NCBI RefSeq assembly: GCF_041146395.1
Contig: NC_090999.1
Span: 65,725,001 to 65,789,000 of the forward strand
Direction: 5' to 3'
Origin: Eulemur rufifrons
Taxonomy: Eukaryota > Chordata > Mammalia > Primates > Lemuridae
DNA: 64,000 bases
Below the pieces are notes generated by a model. It did not search any database. It saw only the letters and a program-made list of their open reading frames with translations, and was not told the origin of the DNA. Every line of letters begins with the position of its first letter. Position 1 is the first letter of the stretch. Shown here piece by piece: positions 35,478 to 46,440 of the stretch. The translations under genes and the position numbers were made by a program.

Positions 35478-36480
35478 ATACAGAGTGTTCATCATGTGCG
35501 TCACTCTAAGGTTTCTTCCAACTCGAGGACAAAGTATGCAACATATTTCCTGTTTCTCCAGCTTGGAGTATAAAATAATGCCATGCTTTTAAAAAAATAT
35601 TCAAATAAAATAGCTTGAGCCCTCATGTTACCGTCAAGAGAACGTCCTTCTTTTCTCTTCTGGAATTTCCCCTTCCTATCATGAGTCCAAGGAACCTCAA
35701 AGACCACTTGGTCCCATCAGTTTCCCGCCAGCCGAGCCCCTTTACTGCTCTGGGGCTCTTGCTGCCTTGCAGGTTGTGCCCTGAGCCGGGAGTCCCCGCT
35801 CCCTGCTGTGGGGGTTGAGACATAGAGGTGCTATTAGTCCTGAGGCTTGGCCTGTGATTGGTCTAGCAGTGGCTGCTCGTGCTGTGGGGCACGAAGAGAA
35901 GACCCCTCTCCTCAACCCTTTACTCTCAGCTGGGTCATTCTACACAACACCACAGCTGAAGATACTGGTGTGCAGATTTTAGTTAGCATCTCTGCATTGG
36001 GGCACACGCATGCAAACACACACAGAGCCGTTCTTCCCAAGGCATTCCCACAGTTCCAGATGATCGAGTCAGGAGATGTCTGTAGCCCTGACACATGCTG
36101 GGACAAGTCCACCTTGAGAAGGACCTGTCCTCAGGGTTGAGCCTGGGTCACAGGTCCAGACTGCATCATCCCTCATGGGCCTCTCCCCTGGCGTGGCTGC
36201 CAGTCTGCTGGCCTCGTAGCGGGCTGCTGTTATCCACTGTGATGTTCTAAGAACGCTAAACTTCAAAAGGAAGGGTCAGGGGCTCCATCTTTACACCTTC
36301 TAGATAACCAGATCTAGCGGTATGTTGATGAGGAGACTTTGTCACCGATCCATGCCCTCCCCCATGTCCTGTTTTACTCTTCTATCAAAACAAACCTTAA
36401 CTAGGAGGAACCCCGGGAGATATCTGTTCTGGAACAAAGAGCATATGTTTTCAGCACTCATTATGACATTTATGTGGCTG
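35478..36480. other. Intergenic, nothing classifiable
   Basis: Moderately GC-rich around 35740-36200. Several 60-97 codon frames on both strands have no recognisable family. No CpG island. Confidence 0.4.
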
Positions 36481-36487
36481 CTTGTCT

Positions 36488-36560
36488 TTTGAGACAAGAG
36501 TCTTGCTTTGTTGTCCGAGCTATAGTACCATGGCGTCAGCCTAGCTCACAGCAACTCAAA
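36488..36560 (-). mobile_element. Truncated antisense Alu fragment
   Basis: 'gagacaagagtcttgctttg', 'tagtaccatggcgtcagcct' and 'agctcacagcaactcaaa' are the reverse complement of the last 75 bases of a lemur Alu. The match stops abruptly at 36560, exactly where the left arm of a 17 bp inverted repeat begins. Confidence 0.8.
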
Positions 36561-36853
36561 TATATCTTCAGGTCGCCTTAAGTAAGGTCCAATAGGTCCT
36601 ATTGGGATCTATCTTATATCAGCACCTACCACTACCTACCCAGGGATGCCATTTAATAGATGCTCCTTGAGATGCCCACATAGGCCTCTAGCTATGTAAG
36701 GACAGATTTGCAAGTTACGATGACCCCATCAATCCTCCTCAGATGCTCTGATATGGTCCTATCACAATAATCACTTTAATCTACTGCCCTTTCTTGGGCC
36801 ATGAGGTGACACGTTTACAGGCTACTAGGCAGACAGACCTGAAGATATATTTA
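36558..36853. repeat. About 296 bp segment bounded by a perfect 17 bp inverted repeat
   Basis: Left arm AAATATATCTTCAGGTC (36558-36574); right arm GACCTGAAGATATATTT (36837-36853, give or take one base). The interior is non-coding and unrecognised, with a smaller near-palindrome at about 36588-36607 (GTCCAATAGGTCCTATTGGG). No clear target duplication lies directly outside the arms. It could be a small unclassified DNA element or a rearrangement next to the Alu fragment. Confidence 0.6.
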
Positions 36854-37139
36854 AAGGTGCTCACACTCAATGAGCAAAACCTATGAAGTTCCCACTGTGT
36901 TCAGGGAACTAGACAACAGACCGCTTTGAGCCAACACAGTTCCTGCCTCACAGAATAGTCACTCAGACAATATTTTAAAACTTTCCATTTGTTTTACCTG
37001 ATTGATAAGGTGATACATAAATAAAATTAGAATGGAGAAAATTAGAAAAGTAAAAACACAAAAAAGAAATTAGTCCTAATCTCACCATCCCAAAACAGTA
37101 CTATTAACATTTTGATTTATTTCCTTCTGGTTATTTATT

Positions 37140-37690
37140 ATTTATTTATTTTTAGTTTTAAAAAATATTAATACACTTCATTTTCTTAAGAACAGTTTTA
37201 GGTTCATAGTAAAATTGAGCAGATAGTACAGCTGTTTCCCATATGTCCTCCTTCCCTGCACACAGTTCCCTCTTCTTGTTAACAGGTGGTATTCGTGTGG
37301 TACATTTGTTACAATTAATGTACTGATATTGATATACTGTTATCAAATGAAATTTACATTAAGGTTTACCCTGTGTGTTGCACAGTTCTACAGGTTTTGA
37401 CAAAAGCAGGTCAGTATCGACCATTTCAGTATCATACTGAATAGTTTCATCATTTATCTCTTATATTGTCAGATCCTACCTTAATGCACTTCTGCATGCA
37501 GCTTTTTTAGTTTCTTTTTCACTCAGGAGCCTAACACAAGCCTTCCTTCATGCTACTGCACTCTTCCTCTACAAGTTTATAAACTCTCATACACATCAGG
37601 GGACACACCATCCTGTACTGAACCAACCCGCTAATGTTGGACATTCACGCTGCTGGCAACTTTTCACTTATCATACAGGGTATTTCAAAA
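37140..37690 (+). repeat. Old L1 3' region
   Basis: 'acagttttaggttcatagta', 'gtggtacatttgttacaatt', 'gatattgatatactgttatc', 'cacagttctacaggttttga' and 'cagtatcatactgaatagtt' follow the order of a common old L1 3' sequence. Highly decayed. Confidence 0.55.
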
Positions 37691-38178
37691 TCAATTCATG
37701 GAGAAAGCTATCCAGGATCTAGATAGCATTCAGAGGAAAAAAATTAATTTAGAAAGAAACAGCACTGTGTGGCGTCCCCCAGCACCTCCCAGACAAAAGG
37801 CTTTTGTCCGAAGGTTGGAGGCCTGAGCCGCACTGGTCTAGCGAGTGCCAGTTTCCGCGTGGCTGCCCTGCGCCCCAGGGGGAAGGCGGCAGGGGGAGAC
37901 AGTGCTGGCTTCCATCTTAGCTTCCCTGCTCCTGCAGGGAGGACCAGGCTTCAGCCTTCACTCTCCTCTCACTCTCACCCACTTTAGACCTAAACCTTGA
38001 ACTACAGTATCTTCTTCTGCTCTTAGGATTCGTTGGCTTAATGGGGGAATAGCACTGGTGTTGGTGGACATGAACTCAGGCTATGCAGGAAGGTTTTAAT
38101 AAAACATGTCACCCTGATTACCCACTGGATCAAACTGCGTCACAGAAACACCAAACTCTGTCATTGTCCAGAAGGTGT

Positions 38179-38193
38179 GCACCAGAGGGCAGA
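38179..38193 (+). promoter_or_regulatory. Candidate CTCF motif
   Basis: GCACCAGAGGGCAGA matches the CTCF core CCASYAGRKGGCRSY except at the first and last positions. It lies about 1.9 kb to the left of a stronger match at 40072 in the same orientation. Confidence 0.4.
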
Positions 38194-38319
38194 AGGTTGC
38201 AAGCAGAATATCACTTTGCTATTTCTCATGTAAGTGCACACCAGAATTAATGAGAATAATATTACTTTTTTTTATGCCGTGGAACTGAGAACCATAAAAC
38301 TCGTTATCTGCAGAGTCCT

Positions 38320-38540
38320 GGAGTGTAACAGCACTTTCTCATACATTGGCTCCCACTCATTACCCCACGACAATTCTGTGTGGTGGCTGTCATTATTGCC
38401 ACTTGACAGTCAGAAGCCTTGTAGTCCCTGGAGTTCTCGAGAGGTGACGCTGTCATATGCGGCTCTTCAGGTCTGTCCTACAGTTCCGCAGCTGGTATGT
38501 GGCAGAACTGGAAGCCGAATCCAGGACAGTGCTTTCCTCA
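38320..38540 (-). repeat. MIR SINE, antisense
   Basis: The plus strand reads 'agcactttctcatacattgg', 'acgacaattctgtgtggtgg', 'attattgccacttgacagtc', 'gcagctggtatgtggcagaa' and 'ctggaagccgaatccaggac', the reverse complement of MIR. Confidence 0.65.
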
Positions 38541-38920
38541 TCTGCCCCAGCCACCTAAGAACGGGCCGGGCCACCCTTCAGAGAGTCTGTCCCATTTGGG
38601 GACAGGTTTGCCAGCCCCGGCCTGTGGGTCTCAACACAGCCAAAGCCACGGCAAGAGGCCTTGTTTGTTTTTGCCCTCGGAGTCTTGCCTGTCCCCTGAC
38701 CTTTGACCCAGAACTATGTGTTCCAACCATTCCCCAGTCTGTCGTCCTGGCTCAAAACTAAGCGAGGGCAGGCTCTTTCCTCCAACCCCGCTTTCAGGCT
38801 CAGGGGGCCAGTGAAAATGACAGTCACGTGGCTGCTGAGTCAGTCTGGCCCCAAGAGGAACAGAAGCAGACTGTAGTTCAGGGCCTAGCGGGGCACTAAC
38901 AGTGCAAGGCAGTAGGTTCA

Positions 38921-39155
38921 ACATTAGGAGCACGGGCTTTGGGCCACGGAGACCTGGGCTTGAGTCCTCCTGTTACACCTTTTGAGCTGTGTAACCTGAG
39001 GCAGGCGACTTAACCCCTCTGGGCCTCAGTTTCCTCATCTGTAAAGCAGGGCTGATCACAGCACATATGTTATAGAGCAGTTGCAAGGATTCTGTGAAAA
39101 AACAAAGGTAAAGCACTTAGCCTATTGCCTAGCATAAGTTAGCCCTCAAGATACT
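38921..39155 (+). repeat. Full-length MIR SINE
   Basis: One of the best preserved MIR copies in the window: 'aggagcacgggctttgggcc', 'gacctgggcttgagtcctcc', 'aggcaggcgacttaacccct', 'ctgggcctcagtttcctcat', 'ggtaaagcacttagcctatt' and 'gcctagcataagttagccct'. Running from tRNA-like head to LINE-like tail, it shows the usual MIR organisation. Confidence 0.88.
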
Positions 39156-39825
39156 GTGGTTTTTATTATTCGGGAGCCAGGAAAATACAGAGAACCCAAT
39201 CTGTTGGGCCCCTGGTATTCCTAGAACTGCCAGGAAATACCCTCCCATTGCCAAAACAGCAGGGCCCCTGAACACCTTTACTTTTGTCTTTTGGGCCTCC
39301 TGCTTCAAGACAGGTCCCTGGGTTTAGGCAGGGAAAGTTTCCTTATGATGGTGACACGTGAGCACATCTCTAAAGGGCCAGAGCGCCTGGCAAAAGCCTG
39401 AACAGGAGACTTCTCTGAGTTTTCTGAGACACCCATGCCAGCCTCGTGGAGGCCGTCCGGGTTTGGTCTCAGGCTTCTCCCCAGAGCTGGCTGGATCTTA
39501 CTTCTCCCAGCGCCAATGGCCAGCTCTGCGTGGCCAGGGGATCGTGCGTGACAGGCTTTGTTCCCATGTGGATGAAGTCTTTTGAAAAGAGGGAAAGATC
39601 ATTAGTTAGCTGTCATCCTCCAACGTGGTTAGGTCATGAGTAATTCTACTGGGAGAGCCAGGGAACTGGCAATTCATTCGCTTCAGACTGTTTTATCTAC
39701 TCGTGTGGAGTAGTGAGGAATTAAGTGGGGAAAAAAGTCTCTGTCAAACTGCAGAATTCCTTCCAAATCCGACAAGGATGACCATGATGTCATCATGTCC
39801 CTACCTTTGAGAGGTCATGTACAGA

Positions 39826-39885
39826 CGCACGCACATGCACACACACGCACATGCCACACACATACATACTTGTGCGCACATACAC
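39826..39885. repeat. Degenerate (CA)n tract
   Basis: Alternating ACGCACGCACATGCACACAC and further CA/CG units, ending at the edge of the CpG-rich region to the right. Seen directly. Confidence 0.7.
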
Positions 39886-39949
39886 GCCACACCACATTCT
39901 ATAGTGAGGAAAGGATGTGGCTTTAAGGACTGGTTTGGATGAAGGGTGC

Positions 39950-40255
39950 ACGTTTCTGCTAGCGCGTCTGCTCTCCTTGCAGTCAGGCCTGGCTGCTGGC
40001 TCAAAGGCCCCGGCACAAACGACTTCTTGGACGCCGCCGCCACGCCAGGCTGCGGCTCCTTCACGCCCAGTCCAGCAGGTGGCGCTGTCCCCCGCGCACC
40101 GGCCGCCCGCCTCGCCCCGGGCAGGCCCCGGAGCTCCCGCGCCGCCGGGAAGTGGGTCTGCGCACCCGGCTGCCGCTGCGGCGCACGCAAACGATGACAC
40201 ACAGGCTTGACGAGGGCCTTTGTCAGACGCAATGGGGATCTGGCGTCACCGCACA
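39950..40255. promoter_or_regulatory. Orphan CpG island, candidate promoter of a non-coding RNA
   Basis: I count about 30 CpG dinucleotides between roughly 40020 and 40250, against an almost CpG-free background on both sides. The core is strongly GC-rich (40079-40185) and includes GCGCACCGGCCGCCCGCCTC-like sequence. No protein-coding exon is recognisable. Frames on both strands through it are Ala/Pro/Arg-rich, as expected from composition. A good acceptor-like CTGCTCTCCTTGCAG lies at its left edge on the plus strand (to about 39981). In human the interval between GLRX and ELL2 has the non-coding gene LINC01554, so this may be its promoter or an unrelated regulatory island. That link is inference from location only. 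Confidence 0.6.
40072..40086 (+). promoter_or_regulatory. Strong candidate CTCF motif inside the CpG island
   Basis: CCAGCAGGTGGCGCT fits the CTCF core consensus CCASYAGRKGGCRSY at every position. It contains one CpG within the core, so its occupancy could depend on methylation. It is the best CTCF-like site I found in the window. Confidence 0.6.
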
Positions 40256-40488
40256 ATGGAAAACAAAGTGCTTCTGCCTGGCTGGCCAGAGTGCACGTTT
40301 GCTCACCAGGGCATTTACAGGCAGAATGAGTTCATGTGAAACTTCGGGACCTGGCCGTGACTCACATTCACTTTCTGTAAACCAGAGTCAACGTGACACT
40401 TCCCCTCACTTTGGGCTATTACTTGAATTTTTAGGTCACCATTTGTTTTTGTGCTAACCAAAGAGATTTGAGTATTTCATAAGAGCTT

Positions 40489-40503
40489 CCTTTTCTTTTT
40501 TTC

Positions 40504-40537
<34 letters not shown>

Positions 40538-40538
40538 A
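40489..40538. repeat. (CTTTT)n tract
   Basis: TTTTC/TTTTCT units and then a long T run, seen directly. No Alu body is attached, so this is a simple repeat. Confidence 0.85.
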
Positions 40539-40539
40539 A

Positions 40540-41960
40540 GGCAACACCAACTTGGGACAGAGCCATAGTGTGTGATTGTTGTCACTCTTAGCTCCTTATA
40601 TATTATTTACGTGTTCAAAAGTATGCTGTGTAGAAATTCAAGTGAAACTTGCAAGATATTTCTCTGGCAAGGAAGCCCCGGAGGGGATTGTTCTGGAGAC
40701 TAGGAGGACAGGTGGCTGCTGAGGGGGAGGGAGCTAAAGTCCAGAAGCTTCTGACACCTAGAAAAAAAAAATGGAGACGACAGCAGTTGATTTGAGGATT
40801 ATGGCAGATTATCGGGGGAAAGAGAAAAGATGAGGGTTAGAAATTAGGAACAGCAGAGCTGGGAGGGCTGGAAAGGATTTGGCCAAGAGAACAAGAAGGA
40901 GCCTGGCTAATAACACCCTGGATGCCCGTCAGGAGAAGCACCTGGAGAGAATTAACTTGGGAGCAGGAGGGGCAGGGGAACCTTTTCATCTCTGGGACGG
41001 GGACAGAAACAGCGGCTGGCCTGAACTTGAAAGTGCACCAGGTAGCTCGCCTGGGCTGTGGGAGGGGGATTCTCGTATGTGCATCTCTCCAGCACCCTGC
41101 TTCTGCTGCTCCGCTACCCCTACATAGGGGCAAATACATCCCCAAGAGGTTCCCTGCACGCCATTCCTAGTTCCCCGGGAATTTTTCTACTGATTTTCAA
41201 TCCCGTTTCTTAACTGGTGAAATCTCAAATCAAACTGCCTCCCCCCACCCCCCAGTTGTACTACAGAAATCTCTATGCCAGGTTGAATTTTTTGTGCTTG
41301 TTTATTGTTCGGTTCTTTTAGGTTCCAGGGGAAAAAAAATCTCTGGGGACTGGATAAGGTAGGAAGCCTTCTGGTGGCCTCTTATGAGCTTTCTTTTCCT
41401 TCCTGGCCTCTCTGGCTGCCTTGCTGACCTCTGGCTGCAGTGGAACTGGGTGAGGGTTGAGGGGCAGCAGGCAAGTGTACGCACCGGACACCTTTCAGAC
41501 ACGAGGATTCGCACGTCCCAGGTGAGTAAGCAAGCAAACACAGAAACAAAATAGCCAAACAGCTTTCAAACCAAGTCCAGCAGAACTTAGCTTTGTCCAA
41601 CTAAATGCCCCCACCCCACCCCCACCCCCAGCACACAGAGAAATGATGCTCACATGCGTAAAATGTTCTCATGGATGTATGCAATATCATGAGGAATTTT
41701 GGGCTTGTGTAAATTTTACGCCTTTGTTCCTCACTCAGACAAACATTGGGGCTGAAGACAATGAAAGATTTTTGATTCTTTGTGTGTTTTATGTGAGAGA
41801 GAGGAGACAAGTGCAACCGAAAACTTTGCTAAGTAATAGATTATGACTGATCTGGATACATCAGGGTGGTAGAGAACAGCAAGGCCAGAAGAGAAAGCCA
41901 CTGTTATCAGCGCGCACACACACACACTCTCCCGCACAGAGAACCATGCTCTGGTCGAGC
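40540..41960. other. Sequence to the right of the CpG island, nothing classifiable
   Basis: No exon or classifiable repeat. Short C-rich tracts occur near 41240 (CCCCCCACCCCCC) and 41610 (CCCCACCCCACCCCCACC), and a short (CA)n near 41910-41926. Confidence 0.4.
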
Positions 41961-41969
41961 ACTTTTTAC

Positions 41970-42115
41970 TATCTGACCTTTGCAGAGCAGGTAGGGTAGA
42001 TTCGCATCATTTTAGAGATGGGAGAACTGAGGCTCACAGAAGGCTTAAGTGAATTTCCTGAGACCACGGTATGTCAGAAGTGCAATCAAGCCTTTCAGCT
42101 TCTAATTCATGCCTT
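41970..42115 (-). repeat. MIR SINE, antisense
   Basis: 'gcatcattttagagatggga', 'gaactgaggctcacagaagg', 'cttaagtgaatttcctgaga' and 'cggtatgtcagaagtgcaat' are the reverse complement of the MIR core. Confidence 0.65.
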
Positions 42116-42498
42116 TAAACTCCTGCCTCTTGTCCTTTGCGGGGTGCCTGGGGAAGACCAGGGACAGGTCTGAAAAGTGCCTCATTCCATTTTCACAGGA
42201 GCTAGGTCAGGTGCCATGTACAAGTCAAAGTCTTGCCCAAAAGGCCATGACCACGTTCCCCAGCTCTCAGGCGAGTGTTGTACGCCTGAGTGCTACTGCC
42301 TGATGAATCCAGGATTCGAGAAGCTCGCACAACAGGAATGGCCGGAATATTGCTCAGTATTCTCAGGTTGACAGCACTGGTTATATGTAATTTGAGGGGA
42401 GTGTAGAATTTCAGCCAGACTTTTATCACGCACCCCTCTTTCCTTCCTGAGGATGGTCGGCACATGGAAACTTCTGTCTATATTTCTACTGTCTAATT

Positions 42499-42661
42499 CA
42501 TGGGTGGGGAATCTGTGGTCTTAAGGCCACCTGTGGCCTTCCAGATCCCCAAGTGTGGCCCCTCGACCAAATTCAAACTTCCCTTTATTAAATGATTTGG
42601 TCCGTGAAATTTGGATTTAGTCCAAAGGCCGCACTCAAGGATGCAGAAGGTCACATGGAGA
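42499..42661. mobile_element. Self-complementary hAT-type MITE
   Basis: It starts CATGGGTGGGGAATCTG, close to a CAGGGGTGGGGAACCTG hAT terminus. The left half (about 42524-42585: 'ggccacctgtggccttccag', 'tccccaagtgtggcccctcg', 'accaaattcaaactt') is matched in inverted form by the right half (about 42608-42660: 'aatttggatttagtccaaag', 'gccgcactcaaggatgcaga', 'aggtcacatgga'), so the single strand can fold on itself around 'ctttattaaatgat'. The flanks GTCTAATT (42491-42498) and CTCTAATT (42662-42669) are an 8 bp duplication with one mismatch. The outer right terminus appears shortened. Confidence 0.75.
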
Positions 42662-42977
42662 CTCTAATTCTTCCTGGTTGCTCAAGTCCCTTCAGCCATG
42701 TTTTACTGACTCACACAGATGCCCTGGTGCCCCGACAGAACTGATGACTAGTGAATGGAGAGAAGTCAGCGTGGAAAGCCCAGGAATTGCCCCATAGCTT
42801 GCCCTGTTGGTTTGTGCTGATTCTTCACAATAAGTTTGTAATGGCTTAACTTACAGAATTCTGGTTTCACTAGTCACCCCTCTTCCTGCTGAATTGGGGA
42901 AAGGATATCTTCTGGGGTAGAGACAAAGGGAACTGGGTGAAGCAAACATTCATAGGTCGTTTTTTTTCAGTGGCCGG

Positions 42978-43640
42978 TTGCTCCCTGCTACTGTTTTCGA
43001 GCCAGCTGGATTCCCCAAAGCCCCACGTCTGCAGCAAAGGCTGCACGGGGAAACAGCTGAGTCACAACTTTGCTGCTGCTCTACAATTACAAACATTATC
43101 ACCTCAGCTGACACAGAAAGGGTGGAGGTTGGAAATGAAATATACATTAGGAAGACGCTCTTTGGAAACAGCAAAACTGCTTTCATAAAAGGAAGGCGTT
43201 TTTCAAGGGTCTGGAACTGGGATTATAAAGACACAGAGGAGTCATCTCTCCTTCCCACTCCTACAAAAATGAAAATGAAAATATCAAGTAAACAGGATTG
43301 CAGATTTCTTGTTCTACCAACGTGTCTTCCAGTTGTTTTGTTCCGTGTCCGCAGCACACGTGACTTGCTAGCATTCCACCCCAGGCACCTCCATCCCTTC
43401 TCCTCTCCCGTCGTCTTTGCGGTTCTCGCTGTCTCTCGAGATCTTATTCAAAAATATCCTTCACTGAGAAGTCTTCTTGTCCCCTTCTTGTCCTTCCCGG
43501 TATATTATTGTACTTCTGAAATTAAAAAAAAAAAAAGTGCTGTTCTCAGGCCATTCTCTGAGTATGTCATGTCTCCAACAGATTGGAAGCTCTCCCAGGG
43601 TAAAGGAAAGCCCATCTAATGTCTTTTAGTTTCCCCTTCT
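42978..43640 (+). other. Longest open frame of the window (213 codons), probably not a gene
   Basis: A plus-strand frame of 213 codons runs through 42978-43619. No domain, signal peptide or known family is recognisable. Its 3' half ('gtcttcttgtccccttcttg', 'gattggaagctctcccaggg') resembles a diverged L2 tail with an A run near 43524. I treat it as chance or as part of a non-coding transcript; the position is broadly where human LINC01554 would fall. Confidence 0.25.
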
Positions 43641-46440
43641 GCTTGTTCCTTCCCACAGGTGGTCTTCAGTGTGAGCAGCATCCACCGTCAGATCTTAATT
43701 CCGGCTTACACCAGCCAAATGCCCTGCCAGCCAAGCAGAACACAGTCTCCTTCCCCCGAAGCACATACGAACGGCCCCCAAAATAGCCGGCACATGCAAA
43801 CTAATTAAGTTTCATATTCCACCCCTACCCAAATATGACCTTGCTGATACCATCTCCTATTAGATGACAAATCCGGATGTTTCTATTGCATGGTTGCTAT
43901 TTGCCACATGCTTCCTGCACAGGTTTCTAGGTAACCTTAATGTCTGTGCTTCTGGGGAAGGAGGAGTAGAAAATAACTCCCCTCTTCTGTAAGTGGTTTT
44001 AAAAATATAACAGCATTTAAAAGCTTTTAAAGAGCAGATCTCTCCTTCCGGCCGCTCTGGCTCTGTTTGCTTTGTGACAGGAGCCCCCGAAAAGCTTTGT
44101 GCTTGGCAACATCTGACTGGGACAGAAGGCAGGTTTAAAGCCCAGAAGATTGATTTTCCCTTTGTAGGGCTTTCCATGAGGGGCGTGGGAGAGAAGTCAC
44201 TTGGGGAAGCGGTGGTCAGTGAGGTTTGCTTCTCCATATGTGCTTCATTCATGTGTGAGGCTAAACAAACTCTTTGTCTCGTGTGAGGCAGTTTATCCTG
44301 GAGGTCCTAAGGCGGTGACAGGGAACCTGGAGGGTGAGAGGCTGGGGCTCTCACGGCCTTTCCGCCCACTCTCCTTTCCATCCAAAACTTGCAGGGGAAA
44401 TGTACCCAAATTTCGTGTGTGCTTTGATTTGATGTGGCCGCGGTGTGACCACACAGGCTTGCTCCAGAGCTGCCGGATCCCATGGTTCACACTAGGCCTG
44501 ACTGTCCAGTTTTAGAAACTGGGAGGAGATTGCCCCTGTGCCAGGGCTTGGGGTTTACCTTCCCCAGAGAATTGAGCAAGAACCTCATGTTTACAAAAGT
44601 TCCAGGCCCCATGATTTCTTCCTGCCAGGGCAGAAGGGAAAGGAGGAGGTACAGAATGTTGAGTCGATCTTGCAATTTCTGTCCCCTTGGGCTCTGAAAA
44701 TATAATTTTAAACTTCTTACTTTGAACCAAAGGAATTGGTCTTCTGCACACAGCTTTATTTTTTTCAAAAGTTCATAAAGCTGTACAATAAAAATACCTG
44801 TACTTCTAAAAAAAATACCTATACTGTATTATAAATGCTCTCGGCAATGTAGTTTTTAAAAATGCTGTTGTGATTCTTTTAAAAGATATATACTTTCCAC
44901 CTGGTTTATTTTTTGTGCAGATTTATATATATTTATAGATATATATATTTATATATATCAAAGTTCTTTAAAATCAAGTGCCCATACAGTATTTGGTGAT
45001 ACCTAAGCGCTGCTAAATCAACCTCACATCTTCTCGAGGTTTTTTTTCCCAATCTGGTATGGCCTAGAGCAGAAATGTCCAACCACATTGCACAGCAAAT
45101 GTGTACCCACCCAAGTTGACTCCCATGGGCGTATGGTCCACAGGCTCTTCCCCTTGCTGTACAAATTCCTTCTGACAATTTAGGGAGAATTTGGTTATAT
45201 AGCACCTCCTAGGTGTTAAAATAAAAATATTGATGCCCATTTTATATAGTGGGTCTACATAGGACCTAATTAAAATATGCACATAAGTTTTTTAGAAGAC
45301 ATGAGAAATTGGGCTCATGAAATTTTTTTTATGTATGTGAAGAGTTACCATATGTAGTTAGTGTCCATTGACTCTGTGAAGATGAAGATTCCAAACTACC
45401 AACAAACTACGGTATGAAGCTTTATAATTTGGCTTTAAAGACCGTGAAAGTACTGGGTTCTACAATTGCCTTAATTAATTGGGGCCATGCAAGGATGGAG
45501 TGGTAGGAGCTAAATATTTCATGTTAAGGTAGATGGAGGCTTGACAAGTTCCAGATTTTCAGCAAGATTTAACTCTCTGAGTCAACTTTGAGTGGAAGAT
45601 TCACCGGGGAACAGGGAGGAACAAAAACCAATCTGTAGGACTCTAGAAAGCAGTACCTTTAAAGTCCCCATGAATCAAAATATTAAGATTCATTTTCTGC
45701 TACCCCACCCTCAAATTAAAGACTATTCAAAGCCACAACGTAAATATGAAAAATTCTCCCATGGTAACCACCTGGTTAGTTAAAATATTTTTAATTTTCC
45801 CTTTCCCTCTGTGAATTGCTACTGTCCTAAGCATGTGCTCGGTCTGCCTGTTGGCTACCTTAGCACATCTGGCAAGGCAGGGGGAGGTGGGGAAGAGCAG
45901 CTATGGGGGTGGTCAGTTGAGAGAATGTTAGTGCAAGGCTGGGGACAGTTCTTGATAGAGGGTGGCAGGCCTGTCTGGCCAAGGGCCAAACAGAATAAAG
46001 GGACAGCCCCAGCAAACGCTCCAGGTGGGTTGATTTCAACAAGTATGGAATGGCTCCTTTTGGGTCCTGAGTGCTGGGGAACTTAGTTTATGATTTGCAC
46101 ACATTCATCTTCTGGCTGGAAGGCTGGAGGCAAACAGACAGCTCATTAGGAAAATAACCAGAGAGCTAAATATAATGGAGGAAGTAGGCAGCAGATCCTG
46201 GACAGACGAGTGTGGCTCACAGTCCTTCATGAGAGATCAGAGGCCAAGCCAAACCAATGCGTCTGTCCCTCAAAGGTCAGTCATCTAGGGCTTTGTCAGA
46301 CCAGGAAGAGAAGGGAGTTTCAAAGGGCCTTTTGTGGAACACACACAGCTCTGGCCCCTGAGATTCAAATCAGGATCTGGAAACTTGTGTAGCAACCACC
46401 CGCATGCACATTGCTTAGAGACCAGCCAGGGCCCTCCTGC
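43641..46440. other. Gene-free stretch; possible non-coding transcript end near 44790
   Basis: No coding exon is recognised. At 44786-44800 the plus strand has TACAATAAAAATACC, a canonical AATAAA hexamer, in a sequence that looks like a 3' end (T-rich downstream). An A/T-rich TATATATTTATA block follows at 44920-44960. This is suggestive only; no gene body has been defined. Confidence 0.25.

Noticed and set aside
39826..39885. CRISPR-like or satellite array
   Set aside because: Only simple CA/CG repetition; there are no regular repeat-spacer units anywhere in the window.
39793..40256. Two minus-strand frames of 135 and 151 codons across the CpG island
   Set aside because: Ala/Arg/Gly-rich composition follows from CpG content; no domain, no supported start.
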